Of a stretch of DNA of 64,000 bases, positions 23,560-32,129 are shown in pieces. The notes under the pieces were generated by a model. That model saw only the letters and a list, made by a program, of their open reading frames with translations. It made no database searches and had not been told where the DNA came from. Position 1 is the stretch's first letter; every line of letters starts with the position of its first letter. The DNA comes from an uncultured Clostridia bacterium (GTDB lineage Bacteria; Bacillota; Clostridia; Christensenellales; Borkfalkiaceae). The stretch is taken from contig CAKQMB010000003.1 of assembly GCA_934254825.1 (NCBI GenBank), forward strand, positions 1 to 64,000. Direction: 5' to 3'. Position numbers and translations under genes: made by a program.

Positions 23560-24680
23560 TGATATATCTCGATAATGCGGCGACGACGAAACCCGATAAA
23601 GAAATACTCGAAAAAGCTTCGCGTTACTATGAAGAGAACTTCTACAATCCCTCGGCTCTCTATCGCGGCGGCTTGGACGTTAAAAAAGTAATTTCCGAGA
23701 TAAAATCGGAAATTTTGAAAGGTTTTCCGTTTATGGAGGACGTGGTTTTCGTCTCTTGCGGAAGCGAAGCGGATAACACGGCGATCTTTTCTTTCGCAAG
23801 GCGCGGTAACGCGGTGACGACTTCGGGGGAACATTCCGCCGTGTATGAAAGTTTCAACGAACTCAAAAAAAGAGGAGTTGAACCCCGCTTTGCAAAACTT
23901 AACAAAGACGGAAGCGTAAACGTAGAAAACCTTCTTTCTCTTATCGACGACAAAACCTCGTTTGTGTCCGTTGTTCACGTCAACAACGAAACAGGCGCGA
24001 TAAACGACGTGAATTATATCGCGGAACAGGCGAAAAAGATAAATCCATCTCTGATTTTCCATAGCGACGGCGTTCAGGCTTACGGTAAAATTCCGTTTAA
24101 AGCAAGCAACAAGATCGATTTGTATTCCGTTAGCGCGCACAAAATAGGCGGTCTTAAAGGCGTAGGCGCGCTCATAAAGAAAAAGGCTCTCGTTATGACT
24201 CCGCTTATTTTCGGAGGCGGACAGGAGAACGGCGAGAGAAGCGGAACGGAAAACGTGTTAGGTATAGTCGATTTCGGAATGGCGGCGAAAAAACACAACG
24301 CGAATATTCTGAAAAACTTTGAAAAAACGCAGAAGTTAAAAGGGATTTTTCTCGATAATCTCGACAAACGTTTTATTGAGGTCATCAGCGGCGAAAATGC
24401 TTCGCCGTATGTCATTTCTTTATCGGCTAAGGGACTTCGGGGCGAAGTTATTATGCATATGCTCGAAGAATTCGGCATTATTATCGGAACAGGGTCGGCT
24501 TGCTCGTCGAGACAGCGACACAGCAGAGTTCTGAAAAACTGCGGTTACGGAGCAATCTTTTTGGACGGAGCTTTGAGAATAAGTTTATCCGACGAAACGA
24601 CCGAAGATGAAATGATTTTCGCTTGCGAAAAGCTTAACGATTGCGTTAAAAAATTAAAAGGCGTAATGGACAGAACGTAA
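23559..24680 (+). CDS. Cysteine desulfurase (NifS/IscS family), probable ThiI partner
   Basis: A 373-aa PLP enzyme: MIYLDNAATTKPDKEI, SCGSEADNTAIF, SGEHSAVYESF, FHSDGVQAYGK, the PLP lysine in SAHKIGGLKGVGALI, GGGQENGERSGTENV and the catalytic cysteine in GTGSACSSRQ. It removes sulfur from cysteine as a protein-bound persulfide. It sits 16 bp upstream of thiI, which suggests that it is the dedicated sulfur donor for tRNA thiolation (as NifZ in Bacillus), not for general Fe-S assembly. Confidence 0.92.
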   Translation: MIYLDNAATTKPDKEILEKASRYYEENFYNPSALYRGGLDVKKVISEIKSEILKGFPFMEDVVFVSCGSEADNTAIFSFARRGNAVTTSGEHSAVYESFNELKKRGVEPRFAKLNKDGSVNVENLLSLIDDKTSFVSVVHVNNETGAINDVNYIAEQAKKINPSLIFHSDGVQAYGKIPFKASNKIDLYSVSAHKIGGLKGVGALIKKKALVMTPLIFGGGQENGERSGTENVLGIVDFGMAAKKHNANILKNFEKTQKLKGIFLDNLDKRFIEVISGENASPYVISLSAKGLRGEVIMHMLEEFGIIIGTGSACSSRQRHSRVLKNCGYGAIFLDGALRISLSDETTEDEMIFACEKLNDCVKKLKGVMDRT

Positions 24681-24696
24681 AACATAAGGAAAAACA

Positions 24697-25854
24697 ATGA
24701 AAAAAGTAATTATTGTAAGAGTGTGCGAAATATTCCTTAAAGGAAAAAACAGATTTTATTTTGTTAATCTTCTCGAATCCAATATCAAAAAAGCTCTTTC
24801 GGGCATCAAATTCGAAATAGTCAAGCTTCAAATGAGATATTTGATCGAAGATTTCGACGAAAGCGATTACGAGCTTATAATGTCAAAACTTCTGAAAGTA
24901 AGCGGAATACATACGCTCAGCAGCGCGCTTTGCGTAGAAAGCGACGTCGAAGAAATAGCCAAAGCCGCGGTTTCCGTCTGCGAAGGGCAGAAAGGTTCCT
25001 TTAAGGTAGAGACGAACAGAGCGGATAAAACTTTCGCTATGCACTCTGTGGAACTTTCTGCGGAGATAGGCGGAAGAATTCTCGAACGCTTTAACAAACA
25101 ACTTTGGGTCGATGTCAAAAAGCCGTCTTTTGTCGTTCACGTCGATATAAGAGAAAACGGCGAAACGCTTGTGTATTCGGGTGTGATCAAAGGCGTGGGC
25201 GGTATGCCCGTCGGCTCGTCCGGTAAAGGATTTTTAATGCTTTCGGGCGGGATAGACAGTCCTGTTGCGGGTTATATGATGTGCAAAAGGGGAATGAAGC
25301 TTGCCGCCGTACATTTCCACAGTTATCCTTACACGGGCGAAGCCGCCAAGGAGAAAGTTATAACTCTCGGAAAAAAACTTTCGGAATATTCTTCGGGCAT
25401 GACCCTTTACGTTGTCAAATTTACCCATATTCAGGAAGAAATTCATAAAAAATGCTCGGAAGAGTTTATGATCACCATGATGCGCAGATTTATGATGCGC
25501 ATAACCGAACGCCTTGCCGAAATGCACGGCGGACAGGCTATCATAACGGGCGAAAGCTTAGGTCAGGTCGCAAGTCAGACGACGGAAAGCATAACTTCGT
25601 CCAATTCCGTGGTTAAAATGCCGGTATTCCGTCCGCTTATCGCGTTCGATAAAATCGAAACAATCGAAATCGCGAATAAAATAGACACCTATGAAACGTC
25701 TATTTTGCCTTACGAGGATTGTTGCACGGTATTTCTTCCTAAATTCCCGGTTATCAAGCCGAGAATGGACAAAGTTTTAAAAGAGGAGTCCAAACTCGAC
25801 GTTGACGAGCTTGTCAAAAGCGCGCTTAAAGACGTAGAAGTTATCGAGCTCTGA
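24697..25854 (+). CDS. thiI: tRNA 4-thiouridine synthase ThiI
   Basis: A 385-aa protein with an N-terminal ferredoxin-like and THUMP region (residues 1-165) and a PP-loop AMP-binding domain with MLSGGIDSPVAGYMMCKRGM. ITGESLGQVASQT and LPYEDCCTVF, which holds the conserved cysteine pair, follow. ThiI adenylates U8 of tRNA and inserts sulfur to give 4-thiouridine. It lacks the rhodanese domain of the E. coli enzyme, as usual in Firmicutes. The ribosome-binding site is TAAGGA. It ends convergently with the PBP gene, 16 bp apart. Confidence 0.95.
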   Translation: MKKVIIVRVCEIFLKGKNRFYFVNLLESNIKKALSGIKFEIVKLQMRYLIEDFDESDYELIMSKLLKVSGIHTLSSALCVESDVEEIAKAAVSVCEGQKGSFKVETNRADKTFAMHSVELSAEIGGRILERFNKQLWVDVKKPSFVVHVDIRENGETLVYSGVIKGVGGMPVGSSGKGFLMLSGGIDSPVAGYMMCKRGMKLAAVHFHSYPYTGEAAKEKVITLGKKLSEYSSGMTLYVVKFTHIQEEIHKKCSEEFMITMMRRFMMRITERLAEMHGGQAIITGESLGQVASQTTESITSSNSVVKMPVFRPLIAFDKIETIEIANKIDTYETSILPYEDCCTVFLPKFPVIKPRMDKVLKEESKLDVDELVKSALKDVEVIEL

Positions 25855-25870
25855 TTTTCCGTTTAAGCCG

Positions 25871-28084
25871 TTAATCTTCCCACCAAGGGGACTCGGTGAT
25901 CGTCTTATTTCTCCCGTCCGTTTTTACGGTCGGGAGTTTTATTTTTTCGCCGACCGTTTCCCGTCCGTTTTTATCAAAGGCAAACGGTGCGATGAAAAAG
26001 ACGTATTCAGTGTCGGGCAGAGTGTTTTTAAAAGTGTAGCTTGCGGATTTTTCGGATTTGTAAAGTTCCTTTCCGCTGTCGTCGTAAACGTAAAATCCCA
26101 CGTTGTCGTCTGTTGAGACGAATATTGATATTTCGCCTTTATTACAGGTGATTTTATAATCTTTTACGATCGGGTCTATCGGCTTTATCGCTACTTTTTC
26201 AGTAGGCTCGTTATCGCGGGCGAAATAAAACGGAAGAGAATTTTTGTCTTCGGTTTCGGTAAGCAAAAGCTTCTGATCTTTTTCGTATTCGTCTTTCGAT
26301 ATGCGTTTTATTTCGACCGACTCGGGGATCGCGAAATTGTCTGGGGATGAATTCGCGTACAATCCGGAAAAAATATCTCTTACCATTGCCGTGGGATAAT
26401 TTCCGCCGGATACGCCGTTGTTCATAAGCTCGCCGTTTGCGTTTCCGAGCCACACGGCGACGATATGGTTTGTCGTGTAGGCAACGCAGTAGGCGTCGAC
26501 ATTTCCTTTTTTGCTTCCGTTTGTTCCGGTTTTAGCGCATATTTCAAACGGAAAATTGAGTTTTTTAGCCGTACCGCTTTTAACGGAATCTTTCAGAATA
26601 TCGTTAATGAGAAAAGCGGTGGAGTCCGAAAAGACTTTCTCTTTTTTTTCGTCGTTTCTTTCGTAAACGACTTTGTTTTTGGAATTTACTATTTTATCGA
26701 CAATTCCGTATTCGGTGTAATTTCCGCCGTTCACAAAAGGAGAATAGCAGGAAACGAGTTTCGTTAAGGTTATTCCGCCCGAAAGGTTTCCGAGACTTAC
26801 CGATAAATCGTCGTTTGAAAATTCAACGTTCATTTTTTCGGCGTAGCTTTTTATTTTGCTTATTCCGAGGGAGTCCGCGAGCTTGACCGCGGGAACGTTA
26901 TAACTTTTCGAAAGAGCTTCCTTCGCGCTGACGTAACCGTGGAATTTTCCGTCGGGATTTGTCGGGGAATAGCCGCCGTAACAAATTTTCTCGTCTTTAA
27001 TTTTCGTGGCTACGGTAATAAGCTTTTCTTCGATCGCGGGCGCGTAAACAAGCCACGGTTTAGCCGTCGAAGCGGGGCATCTTTTCAGGTCTCCCGACGA
27101 AGAAGCGAACGACGTTATTTTTCCTTTTTTTACGTCGACGATTATTGCCGTGTAATCGCAGGAAAGAGAGTAATCTTTTGGCGATCCGACGTAAGACAAC
27201 TGTTTTCCGCTTACCGACGAATAAATTTTATACCCGTTCAGTTCTTCCTCTTTATCGAGTCCGAGTTTATTCATAGCCTCGGTTTTTATATAACCCGAAA
27301 GTTCGCTCCGCGTGTCGTAATTTGTTTTAAAATTTATTATAATATCTGTGTTTTTTGCTTTTTCGTATTCTTCGGCGGATATTATTTTTTCGTCCGCCAT
27401 GATTTTTAAAATCAAGTCTTTTCTTTTTACGGAATTCTCGAAATTGTCGACGGGATTGTATTTTGTCGGAGATTTTATTATGCCGGCAAGAAGCGCGGAG
27501 TCTTCAAGCGTTAATTCTCCGACATCCTTTTGAAAGTATCTTTTCGCGGCTTCGCCTATTCCTTTTATGCCTTTGCCGAAATATACGGAATTGAGATACA
27601 ATTCGAGAATTTCGTCTTTGGAATATTTTTGTTCGAGAATTTTTGTAAGTTTTATTTCTTTGAATTTTCTTTCTATCGTCTTCTCGCCCGTTAAAAAGGA
27701 ATTTTTTACGAGTTGTTGACTTATTGTGGACCCGCCTTGTTTAAGTTTCCCCGAAAAGACGTTTTTAACCGCCGCCCGGATTATTCCGATATAATCGAGA
27801 CCGTTATGAGAATAAAATCTTTTATCTTCCACGGCAACGAAAGCCTTTCTCGTTATTTCGGGAATATCTTCGATCGAAACGTAATCGTAGTCGGATTTTT
27901 CTTCTATCTTTTTGTTTTCGGAATCGAAAACTTCGCATGCGGAAGTCTTTCGGGCGAGTTTGGCTTCGTCGAATTCGGTGTCTGCCGTTACCGCAAAATA
28001 CCATACCGCCGCCCCTGCCGCAAAAACGAGGATCAACACAAAGATAGCCGATAAAATTTTATATAGTATTTTTACTGTTTTCAC
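25871..28084 (-). CDS. Class A penicillin-binding protein (PBP1A family), possibly sporulation-specific
   Basis: A 737-aa bifunctional peptidoglycan synthase with an N-terminal membrane anchor (residues 9-31). The glycosyltransferase domain has EDKRFYSHNGLDYIG (E86) and QGGSTISQQLVKN. The transpeptidase domain has STAK (S339), the SYN motif in SKSYNVPAVKLAD and KTGT (K518). A fibronectin-like C-terminal domain follows. The start is a GTG at 28084 with no ribosome-binding site. Upstream lies a sigmaG-like promoter, 28118-28090, which suggests forespore expression like PbpF/PbpG of Bacillus. Monocistronic. Confidence 0.92.
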   Translation of the reverse strand: MKTVKILYKILSAIFVLILVFAAGAAVWYFAVTADTEFDEAKLARKTSACEVFDSENKKIEEKSDYDYVSIEDIPEITRKAFVAVEDKRFYSHNGLDYIGIIRAAVKNVFSGKLKQGGSTISQQLVKNSFLTGEKTIERKFKEIKLTKILEQKYSKDEILELYLNSVYFGKGIKGIGEAAKRYFQKDVGELTLEDSALLAGIIKSPTKYNPVDNFENSVKRKDLILKIMADEKIISAEEYEKAKNTDIIINFKTNYDTRSELSGYIKTEAMNKLGLDKEEELNGYKIYSSVSGKQLSYVGSPKDYSLSCDYTAIIVDVKKGKITSFASSSGDLKRCPASTAKPWLVYAPAIEEKLITVATKIKDEKICYGGYSPTNPDGKFHGYVSAKEALSKSYNVPAVKLADSLGISKIKSYAEKMNVEFSNDDLSVSLGNLSGGITLTKLVSCYSPFVNGGNYTEYGIVDKIVNSKNKVVYERNDEKKEKVFSDSTAFLINDILKDSVKSGTAKKLNFPFEICAKTGTNGSKKGNVDAYCVAYTTNHIVAVWLGNANGELMNNGVSGGNYPTAMVRDIFSGLYANSSPDNFAIPESVEIKRISKDEYEKDQKLLLTETEDKNSLPFYFARDNEPTEKVAIKPIDPIVKDYKITCNKGEISIFVSTDDNVGFYVYDDSGKELYKSEKSASYTFKNTLPDTEYVFFIAPFAFDKNGRETVGEKIKLPTVKTDGRNKTITESPWWED

Positions 28085-28089
28085 ACTGT

Positions 28090-28118
28090 TATTATGTTTA
28101 ATTACGAGTTTAAAATAC
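28090..28118 (-). promoter_or_regulatory. SigmaG/sigmaF-like promoter of the class A PBP
   Basis: On the minus strand GTATT (28118-28114), 17 bp, CATAATA (28096-28090). The -10 matches the sigmaG consensus CATWHTA fully and the -35 matches GHATR at four of five. The GTG start lies about 6 nt beyond the -10. Confidence 0.55.
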
Positions 28119-28147
28119 TTGAAAAAAAATCGTTTTTATTATATAAT
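28119..28147 (+). promoter_or_regulatory. SigmaA-type promoter of miaB-mutS-mutL-miaA (leaderless)
   Basis: TTGAAA (28119-28124), 17 bp, TATAAT (28142-28147). Transcription should begin around 28154-28155, at the second ATG of miaB. Confidence 0.75.
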
Positions 28148-28154
28148 AATGTCT

Positions 28155-29483
28155 ATGAGCAAGAATTACATTATACATACATACGGTTGCCAGATGAACG
28201 TGCACGAATCGGAAAAAATTGCGGGTATTCTCGGCGGAATGGGTTATAGCGAATGCAAAAACCCCGAGGACGCGGACGTTATCGTTTTCAACACCTGTTG
28301 CGTGAGAGAAAACGCCGAACAACACGCCTTCGGCAATATCGGAATGCTTAAAAAACTTAAAGCCGCAAAACCGCATATGGTTATCGCCGTGTGCGGCTGT
28401 ATGACTCAACAGGGTAATTTCTCCGAAAAACTTCTTAAATCGTATCCTTACGTCGATATGATTATAGGAACATACAATATAGACAAATTCGGCGAACTTT
28501 TGCAAAAGAAGATAGACTCGAAAAAACGCCTTGTCGAAATTCTCGATAAAAACGGCGAAATAACCGAGGGGATAAAACCGCTCAGATCGAGTTTTCCTAA
28601 CGCATGGGTCAACATAATGTACGGTTGCAACAATTTCTGTTCTTACTGCGTCGTTCCTTACGTTCGCGGAAGAGAGAGGAGCAGAAAACCCGAAAATATA
28701 ATCGAAGAGATAAAGGGTCTTCTGGAAAACGGATACAAAGAGATAACGCTTTTGGGGCAGAACGTAAATTCTTACGGCAAAGATCTGAAAAGCGGAGAGG
28801 ATTTTGCGTATCTTCTCGATAAAATCGGCGAATTAGACGGTAAATTCAGATTGAGATTTATGTCCAATCACCCCAAAGATTTAACCGAAAAAGTGGTTCT
28901 TGCGATAAAGAACAATCCGCATGCGTGCAAAGCAATTCATCTTCCCGTGCAGTCCGGTTCGGACAGGATTTTAAAGGAAATGAACAGAAGGTACACTCGT
29001 GAACAGTATCTCGGCGAAATCAAAACTATTCGCGGGATTATTCCCGATTGCGCCATAACTACGGATATAATCGTCGGTTTTCCGACGGAAACGGAAGAGG
29101 AGTTTCTCGATACGATGAGTCTTGTCAACGAAGTCGGTTTCGACGGGGCATTCACTTTCGTGTATTCTCCGAGAGAGGGAACGAAAGCCGCCGCAATGGA
29201 CGGGCAGATAGACGCGGGAACGAAGAAGGACAGGATTATGCGCCTTGTGGACGTTCAGAACGAAAGAAATAGAAAAGACTCTTTGGCTTATATAGGAAAA
29301 ACCGTCGAGATTTTGTTCGAAGATTACGACGAAAAGAAAAAAGTGTATATGGGCAGAGACGAAAGGGGAAGAATGGCATACTGCGAATGGAGAGAAAATC
29401 TCGTCGGCAAGTTTGCGGACGTCGAGATTACTTCCACGGGCGGAATGTCTCTTATAGGCAAAGTAATCAAGGTTTACGAATAA
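28155..29483 (+). CDS. miaB: tRNA-2-methylthio-N6-dimethylallyladenosine synthase MiaB
   Basis: A 442-aa radical SAM methylthiotransferase. The N-terminal UPF0004 domain has YGCQMNVHESEKIAG, FNTCCVRENAEQ and AVCGCMTQQG, three Cys for the auxiliary cluster. The radical SAM motif is CNNFCSYCVVPYVRGRERSR, and the C-terminus is a TRAM domain. It adds a methylthio group to i6A37 of tRNAs, completing the modification begun by MiaA at the end of the same operon. I use the ATG at 28155 (MSKNYIIHTYG), because the promoter predicts transcription starting there; an ATG at 28149 is in frame. No ribosome-binding site is present. Confidence 0.93.
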   Translation: MSKNYIIHTYGCQMNVHESEKIAGILGGMGYSECKNPEDADVIVFNTCCVRENAEQHAFGNIGMLKKLKAAKPHMVIAVCGCMTQQGNFSEKLLKSYPYVDMIIGTYNIDKFGELLQKKIDSKKRLVEILDKNGEITEGIKPLRSSFPNAWVNIMYGCNNFCSYCVVPYVRGRERSRKPENIIEEIKGLLENGYKEITLLGQNVNSYGKDLKSGEDFAYLLDKIGELDGKFRLRFMSNHPKDLTEKVVLAIKNNPHACKAIHLPVQSGSDRILKEMNRRYTREQYLGEIKTIRGIIPDCAITTDIIVGFPTETEEEFLDTMSLVNEVGFDGAFTFVYSPREGTKAAAMDGQIDAGTKKDRIMRLVDVQNERNRKDSLAYIGKTVEILFEDYDEKKKVYMGRDERGRMAYCEWRENLVGKFADVEITSTGGMSLIGKVIKVYE

Positions 29484-29500
29484 CAGAAAAAGAGGCGAGT

Positions 29501-32125
29501 ATGGCAACGACTAAGAAAAAAGATTTGTCTCCGATGATGAAACATTACAATTCCGTAAAGGAAAAATATCCCGATTGCGTGGTTTTTTATCGTCTCGGAG
29601 ATTTTTACGAAATGTTTTTCGACGACGCGGTGAGAGTGTCGAAGATGCTCGATCTCACGCTTACGGGGAGAGACTGCGGTCTGGAAGAAAGGGCGCCTAT
29701 GTGCGGAATACCTTATCACGCCGCCGATACTTACATAGCAAAACTCGTCGAAATGGGCGAGAAAGTGGCGATATGCGAACAGGTCGAAGATCCGTCTTTG
29801 GCTAAGGGACTTGTCGAAAGAGACGTCGTTCGTATCGTAACGGCGGGAACGCTTACCGAAGAATCTCTCATCGACGAAAGAGAAAACAACTTTATCGCGT
29901 GCGTGTATTTTTCCGAGAAAAACGCGGGGTATTGTTGGTGCGATATAACGACGGGCGATTTCTATGCGAAAAAATGCGAGACGAGCGATCCCGTAGCCGA
30001 AATTGCCGATAATCTTACGAGAATAAACCCCTCCGAAATCATCTGCAACGCAAAAATGGCTATGACGGCGGAAAATATGCCGGTAGTCAGACACGGAGTT
30101 CTGCCTAAATTCAGAAAATACTACGAAGATAACTTTTCATTTTTCAATGCCGACAAAGCATTGAAAGAGCAGTTCGGCGTTATAAGTTACAAAGCATTCG
30201 GCATTGCCGATAACGATTCTCTTCTTATAATTCCGGCAGGCGCGCTTATCTCTTATCTTAAAGAAACTCAGAAACACGCGCTTGTGAACATAAACGGTAT
30301 TAAGCTCGAAAAGAACGAGGATATGATGTATCTCGACGCCGCGGCGCTCAGAAACCTCGAACTTACGAGAAGTATGGGCGAAAAGAAACGTTACGGTTCG
30401 CTTTTGTGGGTTCTCGATAAAACCGAAACTCCTATGGGCGCGAGAATGCTTACAAGCTGGGTAAAAGCACCGCTTCAAAGCGTCGAAAAAATTAATTACA
30501 GACTGGACGGCGTAGAAGAATTTTATAAAAATCCGCTTTTGAGAAGCGGAGTGACCGAGCAGTTGAAATTTATAAGAGACACCGAAAGAATTGCGGGAAA
30601 AATATCCAACGGAAACGTAAACCCCAAGGATTGTATAACTCTCGGTGAGTCGTTAAACGCTTTCCCGAACGTAAAACTGCAACTTTTCGGCGTTTCTTCC
30701 GCTATTTTGCGGGATGTTTACAACAATATAGGCGATTTCGAAGAACTTACTAAACTTCTTCAAAACGCGATAGATTCCGACGCGTCGTCGGTTATGAAAG
30801 ACGGCGGGTATATAAAAGAGGGTTTCGATCCCGAACTCGACAGGCTTCGTTCTCTGAAAAAAAATTCAGCCGAAACCATAAAAGAAATGGAAATTCGGGA
30901 AAGGGAAGCCACGGGAATAAAGACTCTTAAAATCGGTTTCAACAGAGTTTTCGGATACTATATCGAAGTGTCGAATTCTTTCAAAAATCTCGTTCCGTAC
31001 AACTATACGAGAAAACAGACCCTTGTCGGCGGAGAACGATATATAACCGAAGAGCTTAAAAAGCTCGAAACGGATATTTTGTCGAGCGAAGAACAATCTC
31101 TTCGCCTGGAATCCGAATTATTCGCGAAAATCAAAAGCGTTCTTACGGATAACGTGAAGAAAATTCAGCGCAGTTCGAAATCTATCGGTTGCGTGGACGC
31201 GATTTGTTCGCTTGCAAACGTTGCGAAAAGAAACGGGTATGTAAGACCTGTTATAACCGATTTCGGTCAGCCTATGGATATCGTCGGCGGGAGACACCCG
31301 GTTGTCGAAGCCGTGTCCAACGAGCCGTTCGTTTCCAACGACGCATATCTCGATTGCGACGAAAACAGAGTAATGATCATAACGGGTCCGAATATGGCGG
31401 GTAAAAGCACATACATGCGACAAAACGCGCTCATAGCGATAATGGCGCATATCGGTAGTTTCGTTCCGTGTAAGTCGGCGCAAATTCCGCTTATCGACAA
31501 GATATTTACAAGAGTCGGCGCAAGCGATAATCTTATATTCAATCAAAGTACATTTATGGTCGAGATGACCGAAGTCGCCGCTATACTTCTTAATGCGACC
31601 GAAAGAAGTCTGCTTGTTCTGGACGAGGTCGGCAGAGGAACGAGTACTTACGACGGACTTTCGATCGCCTGGGCTGTTGTCGAATATATTGCGAAAAAGA
31701 CAAAAGCGAAAACATTGTTCGCGACGCACTATCACGAACTTTCCGAACTCGAAGGGGTTATCGAAGGCGTTAAAAACTATAAAATAACCGTCAGAGAACA
31801 AAACGGCAGTATCGTATTTTTAAGAAAAATCGCGAGAGGAAGCGCAAACCGAAGCTTCGGTATCGAGGTCGCTTCGCTTGCGGGCGTTCCGAAAACCGTA
31901 ACCGACAGAGCGAAAATCATACTGAAAAAGCTCGAAAAAAACGACCTCGCAAAAAAGAACGTCCGGCCGAACGATCCGACGGAAAACGAAATCGAAGAAA
32001 CGGTAGAAACGCCCGAAATTCGTTCCGAAGTCGAAGAAATTCTTGCAAGTACCGATATAAATTCGATCACGCCGATCGACGCGCTGAAACTTTTATACGA
32101 ATTAAAAAACAAAATAAACGGATAA
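29501..32125 (+). CDS. mutS: DNA mismatch repair protein MutS
   Basis: An 874-aa MutS from MATTKKKDLSPMMKHYNSVK (start 29501, after AGAGGCGAG). Domain I carries LGDFYEMFFDDAV with the mismatch-reading Phe-X-Glu (F35, E37). Connector, lever and clamp domains follow, then the ATPase with ITGPNMAGKSTYMRQNALIA, LLVLDEVGRGTSTYDGLSIA and FATHYHELSELE. The C-terminal tail is acidic. It recognises mismatches and recruits MutL, which is encoded 4 bp downstream. It lies between tRNA-modification genes in a miaB-mutS-mutL-miaA order. Confidence 0.97.
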   Translation: MATTKKKDLSPMMKHYNSVKEKYPDCVVFYRLGDFYEMFFDDAVRVSKMLDLTLTGRDCGLEERAPMCGIPYHAADTYIAKLVEMGEKVAICEQVEDPSLAKGLVERDVVRIVTAGTLTEESLIDERENNFIACVYFSEKNAGYCWCDITTGDFYAKKCETSDPVAEIADNLTRINPSEIICNAKMAMTAENMPVVRHGVLPKFRKYYEDNFSFFNADKALKEQFGVISYKAFGIADNDSLLIIPAGALISYLKETQKHALVNINGIKLEKNEDMMYLDAAALRNLELTRSMGEKKRYGSLLWVLDKTETPMGARMLTSWVKAPLQSVEKINYRLDGVEEFYKNPLLRSGVTEQLKFIRDTERIAGKISNGNVNPKDCITLGESLNAFPNVKLQLFGVSSAILRDVYNNIGDFEELTKLLQNAIDSDASSVMKDGGYIKEGFDPELDRLRSLKKNSAETIKEMEIREREATGIKTLKIGFNRVFGYYIEVSNSFKNLVPYNYTRKQTLVGGERYITEELKKLETDILSSEEQSLRLESELFAKIKSVLTDNVKKIQRSSKSIGCVDAICSLANVAKRNGYVRPVITDFGQPMDIVGGRHPVVEAVSNEPFVSNDAYLDCDENRVMIITGPNMAGKSTYMRQNALIAIMAHIGSFVPCKSAQIPLIDKIFTRVGASDNLIFNQSTFMVEMTEVAAILLNATERSLLVLDEVGRGTSTYDGLSIAWAVVEYIAKKTKAKTLFATHYHELSELEGVIEGVKNYKITVREQNGSIVFLRKIARGSANRSFGIEVASLAGVPKTVTDRAKIILKKLEKNDLAKKNVRPNDPTENEIEETVETPEIRSEVEEILASTDINSITPIDALKLLYELKNKING

Positions 32126-32129
32126 AAAA

